From contig NZ_PYWL01000001.1 in NCBI RefSeq assembly GCF_003049525.1, positions 744,001 to 808,000 of the forward strand: a DNA stretch of 64,000 nt, written 5' to 3'. Origin of the DNA: Lysinibacillus fusiformis (GTDB lineage: Bacteria > Bacillota > Bacilli > Bacillales_A > Planococcaceae). Below, piece after piece: positions 47,897 through 54,830 of the stretch. Both the position numbers and the translations under genes were made by a program. Each line of letters begins with the position of its first letter. The first letter of the stretch is position 1. Below the pieces are notes generated by a model. It ran no database searches. It had not been told where the DNA came from and was given only the letters and a program-made list of their open reading frames with translations.

Positions 47897-47942
47897 ATCA
47901 TCACCTCTATAAATTATTTTATCAAATAGAGGGGATGATATG
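47894..47942 (-). promoter_or_regulatory. Hairpin covering the SIR2 ribosome binding site and start codon
   Basis: CATATCATCACCTCTA (47894–47909) and TAGAGGGGATGATATG (47927–47942) are inverted repeats with one mismatch in 16 positions and a 17-base loop. In the minus-strand mRNA the 3' arm contains GAGGTGAT and the ATG of the SIR2 gene, so folding would hide both. The DNA palindrome could also be a protein operator. Confidence 0.75.
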
Positions 47943-48011
47943 TACAATATCCATAATTATATTAATACAAAGGTAAATTTGAATAAAGTCAATTTGCAAT
48001 GTTTTCTTTAG
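47940..48011 (+). CDS. Possible 23-aa peptide opposite the SIR2 gene
   Basis: GAGGGG followed five bases later by an ATG starts a short plus-strand frame (MYNIHNYINTKVN…), whose stop codon touches a plus-strand terminator (48011–48037). The binding site is the mirror arm of the SIR2 hairpin, so it may be a by-product of the inverted repeat. No promoter is clear. Expression is uncertain. Confidence 0.25.
   Translation: MYNIHNYINTKVNLNKVNLQCFL
47956..47983 (-). promoter_or_regulatory. Candidate SIR2 promoter
   Basis: On the minus strand TTCAAA (47983–47978), a 16-base spacer and a perfect TATAAT (47961–47956) are seen. Transcription would start near 47,949, a few bases before the 5' arm of the start-codon hairpin, so the hairpin would form the 5' end of the mRNA. 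Confidence 0.55.
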
Positions 48012-48037
48012 TCGATGTTAGCGCATCGGCTTTTTTT
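48011..48037 (+). terminator. Plus-strand terminator without an obvious gene
   Basis: GTCGATG (48011–48017) pairs with GCATCGGC (48023–48030), followed by TTTTTTTATTTTT on the plus strand. No annotated plus-strand gene lies upstream apart from the 23-aa frame. It may end an RNA antisense to the SIR2 leader. Confidence 0.55.
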
Positions 48038-48359
48038 ATTTTTGTTCACTTTTTATTACCATTTTATATAATTCTTCAGCATGAATATTTAGGGTTTTAA
48101 TATCATCCGACATTTCTTTAAACAGCGGATGGAACCCCATATCAATTAACCGTACTGTATCTCGTAATTCACCGATCGCAAGACAAGCCATTATAGGTTC
48201 TTCATGCCAACCTTTGTATACTATATCGTCAAGTCTTTCTATCAATCGTGCTACAGCACCCTGTACAACCTCTAATTGAATCATTTGTGCTGATAAGTTA
48301 TAGGCATTGTGACTATTTTCATGTACCAATGATTTTACTTTCTCTGCTACTTGTTCCAT
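48036..48359 (-). CDS. Hypothetical protein, 107 aa
   Basis: This all-helical protein begins MEQVAEKVKSLVHENSHN and contains VVQGAVARLIERLDDIVYKGW and a long C-terminal helix ending YKMVIKSEQK. I do not recognise a family. The ATG at 48,359 is chosen over one six codons earlier because AGAGGGAG lies 7 bases before it. It follows the 26-aa and HTH genes on the same strand, so it may be in their operon. Confidence 0.7.
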   Translation of the reverse strand: MEQVAEKVKSLVHENSHNAYNLSAQMIQLEVVQGAVARLIERLDDIVYKGWHEEPIMACLAIGELRDTVRLIDMGFHPLFKEMSDDIKTLNIHAEELYKMVIKSEQK

Positions 48360-48380
48360 TATGACTCCCTCTTTCATTCG

Positions 48381-48461
48381 TTATTTGTTTGCTATTGCCT
48401 TTAATAGTAATTGTTTATTATGGTCAGACATGACACACCATTCCTTGGCTGTAACTTTCAT
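48381..48461 (-). CDS. Small protein, 26 aa
   Basis: ATG at 48,461 follows GAAGGAAGTGAGG and opens MKVTAKEWCVMSDHNKQ, ending KAIANK. It fills the gap between the HTH gene and the 107-aa gene on the same strand. The spacing and ribosome binding site suggest a real small gene. Its sequence is soluble and recalls the start of phage small proteins, but no family is assigned. Confidence 0.45.
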   Translation of the reverse strand: MKVTAKEWCVMSDHNKQLLLKAIANK

Positions 48462-48481
48462 GTGTCCTCACTTCCTTCTCA

Positions 48482-49270
48482 TTAAAATACTTCTGTTGGT
48501 CCATCTCTATCGGTTAGCCAGTTGTAGAAAGGTACTGGACGTACATTTACAGGCTTTTTCTTCATAAATGATGTGTTTGTTGTTAGATGCTTATCTTTAC
48601 GTTGTAATGCCTTCTTATGAGCCCCTACGAATATGGCACGCAATGATTTAGAAACCGTCAGCACTCCTTCTTTTATATCGTTGGCCATTTTAAAAATGAT
48701 GTTCTTTGCCAATATGAATTCCTGAATGTTACTTACATTAGATGCTAGAGCTACTTTATGCAGATCATCCTTAAAGTTATCTTGGATAGGTAATGAATGC
48801 ATAAATTCAAATAGCATTTGTTGATACTCATTCATGAACTCTTTGCATTCTTTCCTATCGGCATGAGCCCGGTTATAAACATCTTGTAATGGAACAACCT
48901 CACATTCCTCAAAAGGCTCGCCAGGATCTTCGCATGTATCAAATTGACTAGGCAAAATAATATATATGTTTGCTCCACGACCTCCCTTTACCTTCGTAGT
49001 TTTCTGTTTCTTGATAATCCCTAATGATTCCAGTTTTGAAATACCACGATAAACTGTCTTTGTACTGATCTCCAATGCTGCAGCGATAGTAGCAGCTTTC
49101 AAATGACAAGCCCCTGGATACTCTAATGAATGACTAGCAAGCTTGAAAAAGATAGCACGCTCTGATTCTGTTAAATCATAGTAATTTGCTGAAATGTGGT
49201 TTTCTACAGCGGTGTCCATATCTGCTATTGATTCAAATGTTTTATAAGTTGATAAGTATTCAAATGCCAT
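48482..49270 (-). CDS. Helix-turn-helix protein, replication- or regulator-like
   Basis: This 262-aa protein has a winged-helix region (about 60–115: ATIAAALEISTKTVYRGISKLESLGIIKKQ) like plasmid and phage replication or regulatory proteins, and a helical C-terminal half (about 150–230) with no family I recognise. The ATG at 49,270 has GAGGTG 6 bases upstream. It is transcribed divergently from a small XRE regulator, and its promoter contains that regulator's presumed operators. A replication role is a guess. Confidence 0.65.
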   Translation of the reverse strand: MAFEYLSTYKTFESIADMDTAVENHISANYYDLTESERAIFFKLASHSLEYPGACHLKAATIAAALEISTKTVYRGISKLESLGIIKKQKTTKVKGGRGANIYIILPSQFDTCEDPGEPFEECEVVPLQDVYNRAHADRKECKEFMNEYQQMLFEFMHSLPIQDNFKDDLHKVALASNVSNIQEFILAKNIIFKMANDIKEGVLTVSKSLRAIFVGAHKKALQRKDKHLTTNTSFMKKKPVNVRPVPFYNWLTDRDGPTEVF

Positions 49271-49343
49271 CGTTTTCACCTCACTTTCCTGCAGCCTGTC
49301 GGATATTTCTAGTCCATTCCCTAACTAACCTTTGATGCTATTA

Positions 49344-49436
49344 TGCACATTGCAATGTGCTTTATACACACCATGATATACATTGCGGTGTGCATTGTCA
49401 ACACTGTTATTGAAAAAATACCCACCGTAGTGTACA
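49344..49436. promoter_or_regulatory. Divergent promoters with three 18-bp operators
   Basis: Three related palindromes are seen: TGCACATTGCAATGTGCT (49344–49361), TATACATTGCGGTGTGCA (49377–49394) and TACCCACCGTAGTGTACA (49419–49436). The leftward promoter is TTGACA (49401–49396), 17 bases, TATCAT (49378–49373); the second operator fills its spacer. The rightward promoter is TTGAAA (49410–49415), 17 bases, TACATT (49433–49438); the third operator fills its spacer. This is a bidirectional switch, presumably bound by the adjacent XRE protein. Confidence 0.75.
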
Positions 49437-49462
49437 TTTCATTTAAAGGATGGTGTATAGAA

Positions 49463-49666
49463 ATGATTAAAGTGCATTTGTCAAAACTGCTTGGGGAACG
49501 TAAAATGAAAATTTCTGATCTTGCCAATGCTACTGGGTTACATAGAAATGGATTAAGCAAGCTTTACAACGAAAATACTGACGGTATTAAATTCGAGACT
49601 TTAGAAAAAATTTGTAAAGCATTGGATTGCGAAATAGCAGATTTGTTAGAGATCATAGAGGATTAA
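49463..49666 (+). CDS. Small XRE/Cro-family repressor
   Basis: This 67-aa protein is a single helix-turn-helix domain: LGERKMKISDLANATGLHRNGLSKLYNE, then KFETLEKICKALDCEIADLLEI. It resembles YozG-type Cro/CI regulators. The ATG at 49,463 follows AAAGGATGG; the frame is open upstream across the operators but without a binding site. It faces the HTH gene divergently and probably represses both through the three palindromes. A terminator follows. Confidence 0.88.
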   Translation: MIKVHLSKLLGERKMKISDLANATGLHRNGLSKLYNENTDGIKFETLEKICKALDCEIADLLEIIED

Positions 49667-49674
49667 CACACAAA

Positions 49675-49706
49675 AAAGGACGCCCAATAATTCGGGTGTC
49701 CTTTTA
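49675..49706. terminator. Bidirectional terminator after the XRE gene
   Basis: AAAAAGGACGCCC pairs with GGGTGTCCTTTT around a 7-base loop. A and T runs on both sides allow termination of the convergent XRE and excisionase-like genes. Confidence 0.85.
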
Positions 49707-49724
49707 AAATTTTCTACAATTATT

Positions 49725-50024
49725 TCATTCGGTATTCATTAACCATTTTTCGATTGTAGGTCTGTAAAATAAAATTCTTCCCCTCACTTTTATATGTGGA
49801 ATTTCATTTTGACGAACCATAGTATAAATCGTTGTGGTGCTTACTTGTAATTTTTCTGCTATTTCATCTACAGTCATTGTCATTTTTTTATCAGAGTCCA
49901 CAATTATTTTTTCAGGTTCCACAATTATAGGGTGGTTAACTTGTGGTGTAGGAGGCTTAATTAATTCAACTTCTAGATCAGCCGGTAGCTCTATTAGTAA
50001 CTCTAACTTCAAATATTGTTTCAT
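49725..50024 (-). CDS. Excisionase-family DNA-binding protein
   Basis: This 99-aa protein has a C-terminal MerR-like winged helix of the excisionase family: TVDEIAEKLQVSTTTIYTMVRQNEIPHIKVRGRILFYRPTIEKWL (residues about 50–97; recognition part STTTIYTMVR). The first 45 residues are a less conserved extension. The ATG at 50,024 follows GGAG by 7 bases. A second excisionase-like gene lies near the integrase (58,160). This one is far from the integrase, so it may be a regulator or belong to a different ancestral element. Confidence 0.75.
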   Translation of the reverse strand: MKQYLKLELLIELPADLEVELIKPPTPQVNHPIIVEPEKIIVDSDKKMTMTVDEIAEKLQVSTTTIYTMVRQNEIPHIKVRGRILFYRPTIEKWLMNTE

Positions 50025-50371
50025 GGACACGCTCCAATTATTTTTCTATTATCATTGCCAATTTTTAAGCTGTATAAAATGAAAAACAAAAAGCAGCCAC
50101 ATTTCTGCAGCTGCTTGATTATATATATTAATTATTAAGGGCATGTTTAAAAGATTAAAAGAATAAATGATTAAGATTCAAAATTCATCGATTTACGCTT
50201 ACTCTCCCAATGGATTTCAGCATTTCAACGGTAGGACATTGCGGTGGGACATATAATAATACTGCAGGTAGATAGCTAACTACGATTGCCTGTTTTTTAT
50301 ATATTATTGTTATTATTTTCTATAAAATGAAACTAATAAATCCGTAAGAAGTGCATGACATGATACAGTAA
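50025..50371. other. Non-coding stretch
   Basis: This stretch holds one minus-strand hairpin with a T run (50,091–50,115) and otherwise A/T-rich sequence with no supported coding frame. No promoter that I trust is visible. Confidence 0.4.
50091..50115 (-). terminator. Minus-strand terminator
   Basis: AAGCAGC (50091–50097) pairs with GCTGCTT (50109–50115), followed by TTTGTTTTT on the minus strand. It would stop leftward readthrough before the excisionase-like gene. Confidence 0.65.
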
Positions 50372-50446
50372 AAGGATTTATTTGATGATGGGATTCTTAC
50401 TCAAGAGGAATTTGACGCGAAGAAAAAGCAATTGTTAGGGTTCTAG
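50372..50446 (+). pseudogene. Relic of a SHOCT-domain protein C-terminus
   Basis: A 24-codon plus-strand frame reads KDLFDDGILTQEEFDAKKKQ and ends LLGF, the signature of the SHOCT short C-terminal domain. A stop codon lies directly upstream in the same frame, so the rest of the gene is gone. A plus-strand hairpin at 50,473–50,508 may be its old terminator. Confidence 0.7.
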
Positions 50447-50472
50447 TCATCAAATGAATCATTTTTAAAATC

Positions 50473-50508
50473 AGAAAGGGTCTGCAGACAATGTCGACAA
50501 ACCCTTCT
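50473..50508 (+). terminator. Plus-strand terminator after the SHOCT relic
   Basis: AGAAAGGGT pairs with ACCCTTCT around a 19-base loop containing its own small dyad (TCTGCAGA). A T-rich tail follows on the plus strand. Confidence 0.5.
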
Positions 50509-50623
50509 TTTTATAGACAAAGCAACATTGGGTCATGCCCAATATCATCATCTAATCGCTTTAAAAGCGCTATTAATCATATGTATTTGTATTGTAATAC
50601 ACCAAAAAAGTACTGTCAATACA

Positions 50624-51742
50624 TTAGTTACATTTTGATTTGATAAATAATTCTTTCCATTGTTTATATTCGCTATTTCCCCTTCTTTCTAATAAACGAT
50701 AATTCAAATCGTAAGTATCTTTTTTAAAATAACGGTTATTTTGATAAATAACCTTCTTTAAAGGTTTTTTTAAGCTAGATATATCTTCATATAAGGCAAG
50801 TACTTTTAATGTGTCAAATAAATTTAAAACAGAAGCACTTATTTTTATGTATCTTCCACCTTTAATTCTCGCCTTTTTTCGTTCTTTATTAATTGGTTTT
50901 AGTTCCAATTTCGTGATTAATATTGGAAGTATACCAACTCTATCGGAAGTCAAGAATAAATTAATCAACGAGAAATGTGCACATTTATTTCTGAGTTCAT
51001 TAATAACATCTAAAGTATTTAAAAACATATCTCTGTCATTAGGAACCAAATTAAAATCATTTAACACCCTATCTATGACAACCTTTGGTAAGTAATGACA
51101 CATGAACTTCAAAGTCCCAAAAGATAATGTCTCAATTGCTACCCATATCGGTACAACCACGTTTACATCTTTTCTATACCTGCTGCAATTTTTTGGAGGT
51201 GTATATTTCATAACCTTTGGATCAATTCTAAATACTTTCTCATTAATAAAATCATGTTTACCAACTAATTTATTCAAAAATTCATTATCAAACAAATCAA
51301 ATTCATCGAAGGTTTTAACAACTTTACCATTTTGTTGATGGAATAACATATAATTTTCTGTTGTAGCATATATAGCTTTCAAATTTTTATATTTATCCTT
51401 GTTAGTATACTGCATAGTATCTTCAATTTTATTACAAAAAACTGAAGAAAAGTGTTTTGAAATTGATGTTCTTAAGCGAGTTTCGAAGTTATGCAAAATA
51501 TTTAATACTTCCCCAGAAAACTCTTTGTCGAATTGATGTAAACGAACAAAATCATCAAATGTTTCTGTTTTGTAAACTTTACTTGAAGTACGATCTGGGA
51601 TCAGTAAATTTTCATTACCATTCATTACATTAAAGTAATTGTTCTTATTAATATAATCAACAAAGAAATTTTTATCTTTAATTTTTAATCTCCGAGTTGA
51701 AAGGATACTATATTGTTCGTCAACAGTTTTAAATGGTTTCAT
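50624..51742 (-). CDS. Abi_2-family (AbiD/AbiF-like) abortive infection protein
   Basis: This 372-aa protein shows the Abi_2 layout: an N-terminal segment with FVDYINKNNYFNVMNG, a central helical region with FETRLRTSISKHFSSVF, VVPIWVAIETLSFGTLKFMCHYL, and the HEPN-like motif RNKCAHFSL (about residue 250). Abi_2 proteins of lactococcal plasmids block phage growth, probably as RNases of the HEPN group. The gene is alone on the strand, with GGAAGGAG before the ATG and strong A/T bias typical of defence cargo. No antitoxin partner is seen next to it. Confidence 0.85.
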   Translation of the reverse strand: MKPFKTVDEQYSILSTRRLKIKDKNFFVDYINKNNYFNVMNGNENLLIPDRTSSKVYKTETFDDFVRLHQFDKEFSGEVLNILHNFETRLRTSISKHFSSVFCNKIEDTMQYTNKDKYKNLKAIYATTENYMLFHQQNGKVVKTFDEFDLFDNEFLNKLVGKHDFINEKVFRIDPKVMKYTPPKNCSRYRKDVNVVVPIWVAIETLSFGTLKFMCHYLPKVVIDRVLNDFNLVPNDRDMFLNTLDVINELRNKCAHFSLINLFLTSDRVGILPILITKLELKPINKERKKARIKGGRYIKISASVLNLFDTLKVLALYEDISSLKKPLKKVIYQNNRYFKKDTYDLNYRLLERRGNSEYKQWKELFIKSKCN

Positions 51743-52128
51743 AAGAATTTTTCTCCTTCCAAGGAATTAATCAAATATACCTAAATTCTTTATTTATATT
51801 ATACATAAAACCATTAGATATGGCATGACTTTCCATAAATACTCTAAAGAACTCGAGAATATAGAAACACAAAAAAGCCCAGGCTCAAAATTAATTGAGT
51901 ACCTGGCTTTGCTCTTATCTTGCATAAGGATAATTTTTAAACCAAGTTATAATTCCAGAATCGATTTTCTCTAACCAAGGTCAATAAACAAAGACTTCTG
52001 TTAATCGTTGAATTTCTTTGTTCCATTTATTCAAACATAGTCGATATCGTAATAAATTTATAATTGGAATATATTTCACCATTTCAACACAGAATAGTTT
52101 TTAACTGAATAAAAAGGAGGTGAGTAAA
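51743..52128. other. Non-coding stretch between the Abi gene and the toxin-like peptide
   Basis: This stretch holds the Abi promoter region, a strong minus-strand terminator at 51,874–51,910 and the leader of the 26-aa peptide. Because no minus-strand gene lies just upstream of the terminator, a short minus-strand RNA antisense to the peptide leader is possible. No protein frame is supported. Confidence 0.45.
51874..51910 (-). terminator. Minus-strand terminator, possibly of an antisense RNA
   Basis: AAAGCCcAGG…TCAA pairs with TTGA…CCTGGCTTT in a long stem with small internal bulges, followed by TTTTTTGTGTTT on the minus strand. It lies upstream of the Abi gene and opposite the leader of the toxin-like peptide. 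Confidence 0.65.
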
Positions 52129-52209
52129 ATGAAATTTATATTTATCGTAAAACCTACCTTTAACCAGCTAATAATTCTTTTGCTTTTAGTAAAAATCCTC
52201 TTCTTATAA
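52129..52209 (+). CDS. Hydrophobic 26-aa peptide, type I toxin-like
   Basis: AAAGGAGGTGAG gives an excellent ribosome binding site 4–8 bases before the ATG. The peptide begins MKFIFIVKPTFNQLIILLLL and ends VKILFL: one membrane helix with a lysine on each side. Short single-helix peptides with near-perfect binding sites are typical of type I toxins (TxpA, BsrG, Fst). A minus-strand terminator 220 bases upstream is consistent with an antisense antitoxin RNA. No family match is claimed. Confidence 0.5.
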   Translation: MKFIFIVKPTFNQLIILLLLVKILFL

Positions 52210-52300
52210 TTAAATGAAGATGACGGCACTTAAAACGAGTGTTGTCACACTATAAATAAAGAAATACATAATGATTGTTTTACTTTATGCATAATAAAAA

Positions 52301-52322
52301 GCCACACTGATTGGGTGTGGTT
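52301..52322 (-). terminator. Terminator between the peptide and the membrane gene
   Basis: CCACAC (52302–52307) pairs with GTGTGG (52315–52320), followed by TTTTTATTATG on the minus strand. It lies just past the stop of the 176-aa membrane gene. Confidence 0.7.
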
Positions 52323-52335
52323 GATTATATATGTA

Positions 52336-52866
52336 CTACTTAATTAATGCTATAGCAGAAATAATAGTTCCAACAATAGTTATGATTATTGAAAGTCTAT
52401 CTTTACTTTCTTGAACGTTATTTTTCAATATATTTTTAAATGCTCTTATTAATTTTGTAAATTCATATAAAGTTGGAATCCAAAAGATAGTGAACAATAA
52501 CACTAAAGTATAGTTATTCAACTCATTTAATTGTCCACCACTATTAATAAATTTATGAAATTCTAAAATAATAGTAAAAATAATTGCATAAGGAAGAAAG
52601 AAACGTACTATTTTTAATGAACTAAAGCTAACAATTTCAGGTTTACTGAAAATATAAATGCCTTCAATAAGCATCACTAAAGCACCTATAAATATCGTCA
52701 TCTCACCTGCACTAAAATAATTAAAAATTTCTGAGATAATTATATTATTTTCAATACACAATTTTGCTGATACTAAAGCAAAAACAATAGATAGTCCTAA
52801 CAGTGTTAAAAATTCCGCCATTTTCTGAATACGTATGTTTTTAAATATAATAGCTCTTCTTTTCAT
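52336..52866 (-). CDS. Four-helix membrane protein, unknown
   Basis: This 176-aa protein has a basic N-terminus and about five hydrophobic segments, including FLTLLGLSIVFALVSAKL, MTIFIGALVMLIEGIYIF, FFLPYAIIFTIILEF, LVLLFTIFWIPTLYEF and IIITIVGTIISAIALI. I do not recognise a family. GGAG lies 7 bases before the ATG. It follows the phage-derived genes on the same strand. Membrane effectors in satellites can act in defence, but nothing here shows that. Confidence 0.65.
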   Translation of the reverse strand: MKRRAIIFKNIRIQKMAEFLTLLGLSIVFALVSAKLCIENNIIISEIFNYFSAGEMTIFIGALVMLIEGIYIFSKPEIVSFSSLKIVRFFLPYAIIFTIILEFHKFINSGGQLNELNNYTLVLLFTIFWIPTLYEFTKLIRAFKNILKNNVQESKDRLSIIITIVGTIISAIALIK

Positions 52867-52945
52867 AGCAGTTCTCCAATTTTATTCTTACTTTAATTGT
52901 TGGTAAAGAAATAGAAGCCACACCTTGTTAGATGTGACTAATAAT

Positions 52946-53269
52946 TTATTTCCATACTATTTTTTGAAATCTTTCACGTTCTGTATGATTCTTTCTAAGT
53001 ATTTTTAAGAAATCGTCCTTGGAAGGTTGATCAATAATATCTGAAACATCATTTGAAGTCCACTTTCTATTTCCTATACGATACCCTTCTTCGTTTAATC
53101 TAGTTGCAACTTCAACAACTCTTCCACAATGTGCGTAGTATTTTATTGCTTTTTGCTCTGGAGTATCTTCAGGATATGATTCAGCAGATTCTACAAAATC
53201 TTCAATTTTCCGAATTGCTTCCTTTAAATTATTTATATCTTTTTGAGCATTTTCGACAGTGTATTTCAT
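52946..53269 (-). CDS. Hypothetical protein, 107 aa, with recombinase-like helix-turn-helix
   Basis: The start MKYTVENAQKDINNLKEAIRK forms a coiled coil, followed by a region (ARLNEEGYRIGNRKWTSNDVSDII, about 60–83) that resembles the helical segment used by resolvases and phage proteins to sense new sites. ATG at 53,269 has AAAGGAGGG 6 bases upstream; the open frame continues further without a site. It follows the prohead protease gene. No function is assigned. Confidence 0.65.
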   Translation of the reverse strand: MKYTVENAQKDINNLKEAIRKIEDFVESAESYPEDTPEQKAIKYYAHCGRVVEVATRLNEEGYRIGNRKWTSNDVSDIIDQPSKDDFLKILRKNHTERERFQKIVWK

Positions 53270-53366
53270 TCTATCCCTCCTTTCCTTATTAATCATAGTT
53301 TGTTTGAAATTGCATGCCAATAATACAAATCTGACAAAAATCAAAACACCTACCAAAGTAAGTGTT

Positions 53367-53864
53367 TTATCTACTCAATGTCTTATCAATTTTGGAAATC
53401 AACTCTAATCGACTATTGTTACACCCAACTCGCACAATGGATGTTTTATAAGCTGGATTTTCTACTATACTAATTTCTACTAAATCTGCACGTTGTATTA
53501 ACCTAAGCTTTTTACTTCCTCTTTTTGTCTCTTTATATTCTGCATTTTTAAATCCCACTGAAACATGACTTAATTGTCCATCCCTTACTAAGTTGTAAAG
53601 TAAACGATTTTCATGGTTGTTTTCTAATTCAATACGAAATGACAAACCTTTTTCATCTTCAGATAATGTAAGTTGTCCAGCTTCTGCACTAGCAAAATCT
53701 AGGGAACTCAAATGGGAATATAGAACAGTTTGATTCCGTTTTTTTATAGAGTCTACAAAGGCACCTGGTAGGAACTGCTCGTAAAATCTTTCTTGGTCAT
53801 CACGGATACACGCTCGTTCATTCCAACAAAGCGCATATCCACTAATAACTAAAGGTTTTGTCAC
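53367..53864 (-). CDS. HK97-family phage prohead protease
   Basis: This 165-aa protein belongs to the U35/HK97 prohead protease family: VISGYALCWNERACIRDDQERFYEQFLPGAF near the start, VLYSHLSS with the catalytic histidine, GLSFRIEL, and LSHVSVGFKNAEYKET with the active-site serine, then DLVEISIVENPAYKTS. In phages it cleaves the capsid scaffold. Here its start overlaps the previous gene by 4 bases, and no portal or major capsid gene accompanies it. It is complete, so it may act on a helper phage capsid. Confidence 0.9.
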   Translation of the reverse strand: MTKPLVISGYALCWNERACIRDDQERFYEQFLPGAFVDSIKKRNQTVLYSHLSSLDFASAEAGQLTLSEDEKGLSFRIELENNHENRLLYNLVRDGQLSHVSVGFKNAEYKETKRGSKKLRLIQRADLVEISIVENPAYKTSIVRVGCNNSRLELISKIDKTLSR

Positions 53865-54772
53865 GGTCGTTTCATAACCTCATTTGTGATTTGACCGTGA
53901 AAATCAATAATTCGTTCAATATGGCCTTCTCTAATACGTGGATCAAATTCCAGTGTTACAGGAATAATAAATCTTTTACTTGGTTGGTTCGGATAAGTTG
54001 GATTTTGTGAAGCTGCTGCTACCTTCTGGTACTCGCTATCAATGGTTTTTTTTATTTCATTACTAAAATGACTGGCTGAACTCTTTATCTCGCCATATTG
54101 TTTCAAAAGGTCGAAATATTGCTTTTGCGCAGTTAATACTTTCTCAGCCATTTCATCGAGCTTACTTTTTGAAGTATTTAATACTAACTCCATTTCAGTT
54201 GAGATTTTAGATACATCAAATAGTTCAATAGATTCAACAGCTTGCAAATTCTTAATTTCAGTTTCTTCATTGGAAATTTCACGTTGTAATTCTTCAATTT
54301 CCCTCGCACATTCTTCTGTAGAAAGCTTGTTAAAGAATCGCTTAGGATTAAGTAAACTATAGCTATTATTTAATTGAATCCCTTCCAATTGTTTAATTTC
54401 TTCCTGAATCTTTTTAATTGCTTGCTTCTTTTTTTCTATTAAAGCTGGCTTATCATCCACTAACATTAATAACTCAGCAAATGAAGGAACCATTTTTAAA
54501 AGGTCTTTACTTTTAGATTGCAATAACAATTCTGCTTTACTTAATTGTGGTCTTTTTGGACCGTCAGCCGTAAACATCCCATTTTTAAGTAATGATAGTG
54601 CCGTTGTAAAAGTATGTGATTTCTCCATATATTCCTTTTGTGCCCCTTGGCGAATACTGTCACTCTTGTGTTGCAATAATTTACTAGAGGCATAATATTC
54701 TTCTTCAATCTTTAAAAATGCCTCTCGATCTCGTTTAGGTAATTTATCGACTAATGCTTTATATTCAAACAT
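53861..54772 (-). CDS. Coiled-coil protein coupled to the prohead protease
   Basis: This 303-aa protein is rich in helices, with a central coiled coil (about 105–190: ALIEKKKQAIKKIQEEIKQL and REIEELQREISNEETEIKNL, partly) and a C-terminal segment FIIPVTLEFDPRIREGHIERI that may be a folded domain. The ATG at 54,772 is likely. The 4-base overlap with the protease suggests joint action, perhaps as a scaffold-like or capsid-modifying factor. I recognise no family; the scaffold idea is inference from position and coiled coil. Confidence 0.6.
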   Translation of the reverse strand: MFEYKALVDKLPKRDREAFLKIEEEYYASSKLLQHKSDSIRQGAQKEYMEKSHTFTTALSLLKNGMFTADGPKRPQLSKAELLLQSKSKDLLKMVPSFAELLMLVDDKPALIEKKKQAIKKIQEEIKQLEGIQLNNSYSLLNPKRFFNKLSTEECAREIEELQREISNEETEIKNLQAVESIELFDVSKISTEMELVLNTSKSKLDEMAEKVLTAQKQYFDLLKQYGEIKSSASHFSNEIKKTIDSEYQKVAAASQNPTYPNQPSKRFIIPVTLEFDPRIREGHIERIIDFHGQITNEVMKRP

Positions 54773-54830
54773 CCTTATTTCATCTCCTTGGAATTGGAGC
54801 GTGTAAAAAACATACACGCTCATTTTTAGG

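Noticed and set aside
46295-51742. SIR2 and Abi as one multi-gene system
   Set aside because: They are almost 3 kb apart, separated by terminators and a divergent regulator, so no operon joins them.
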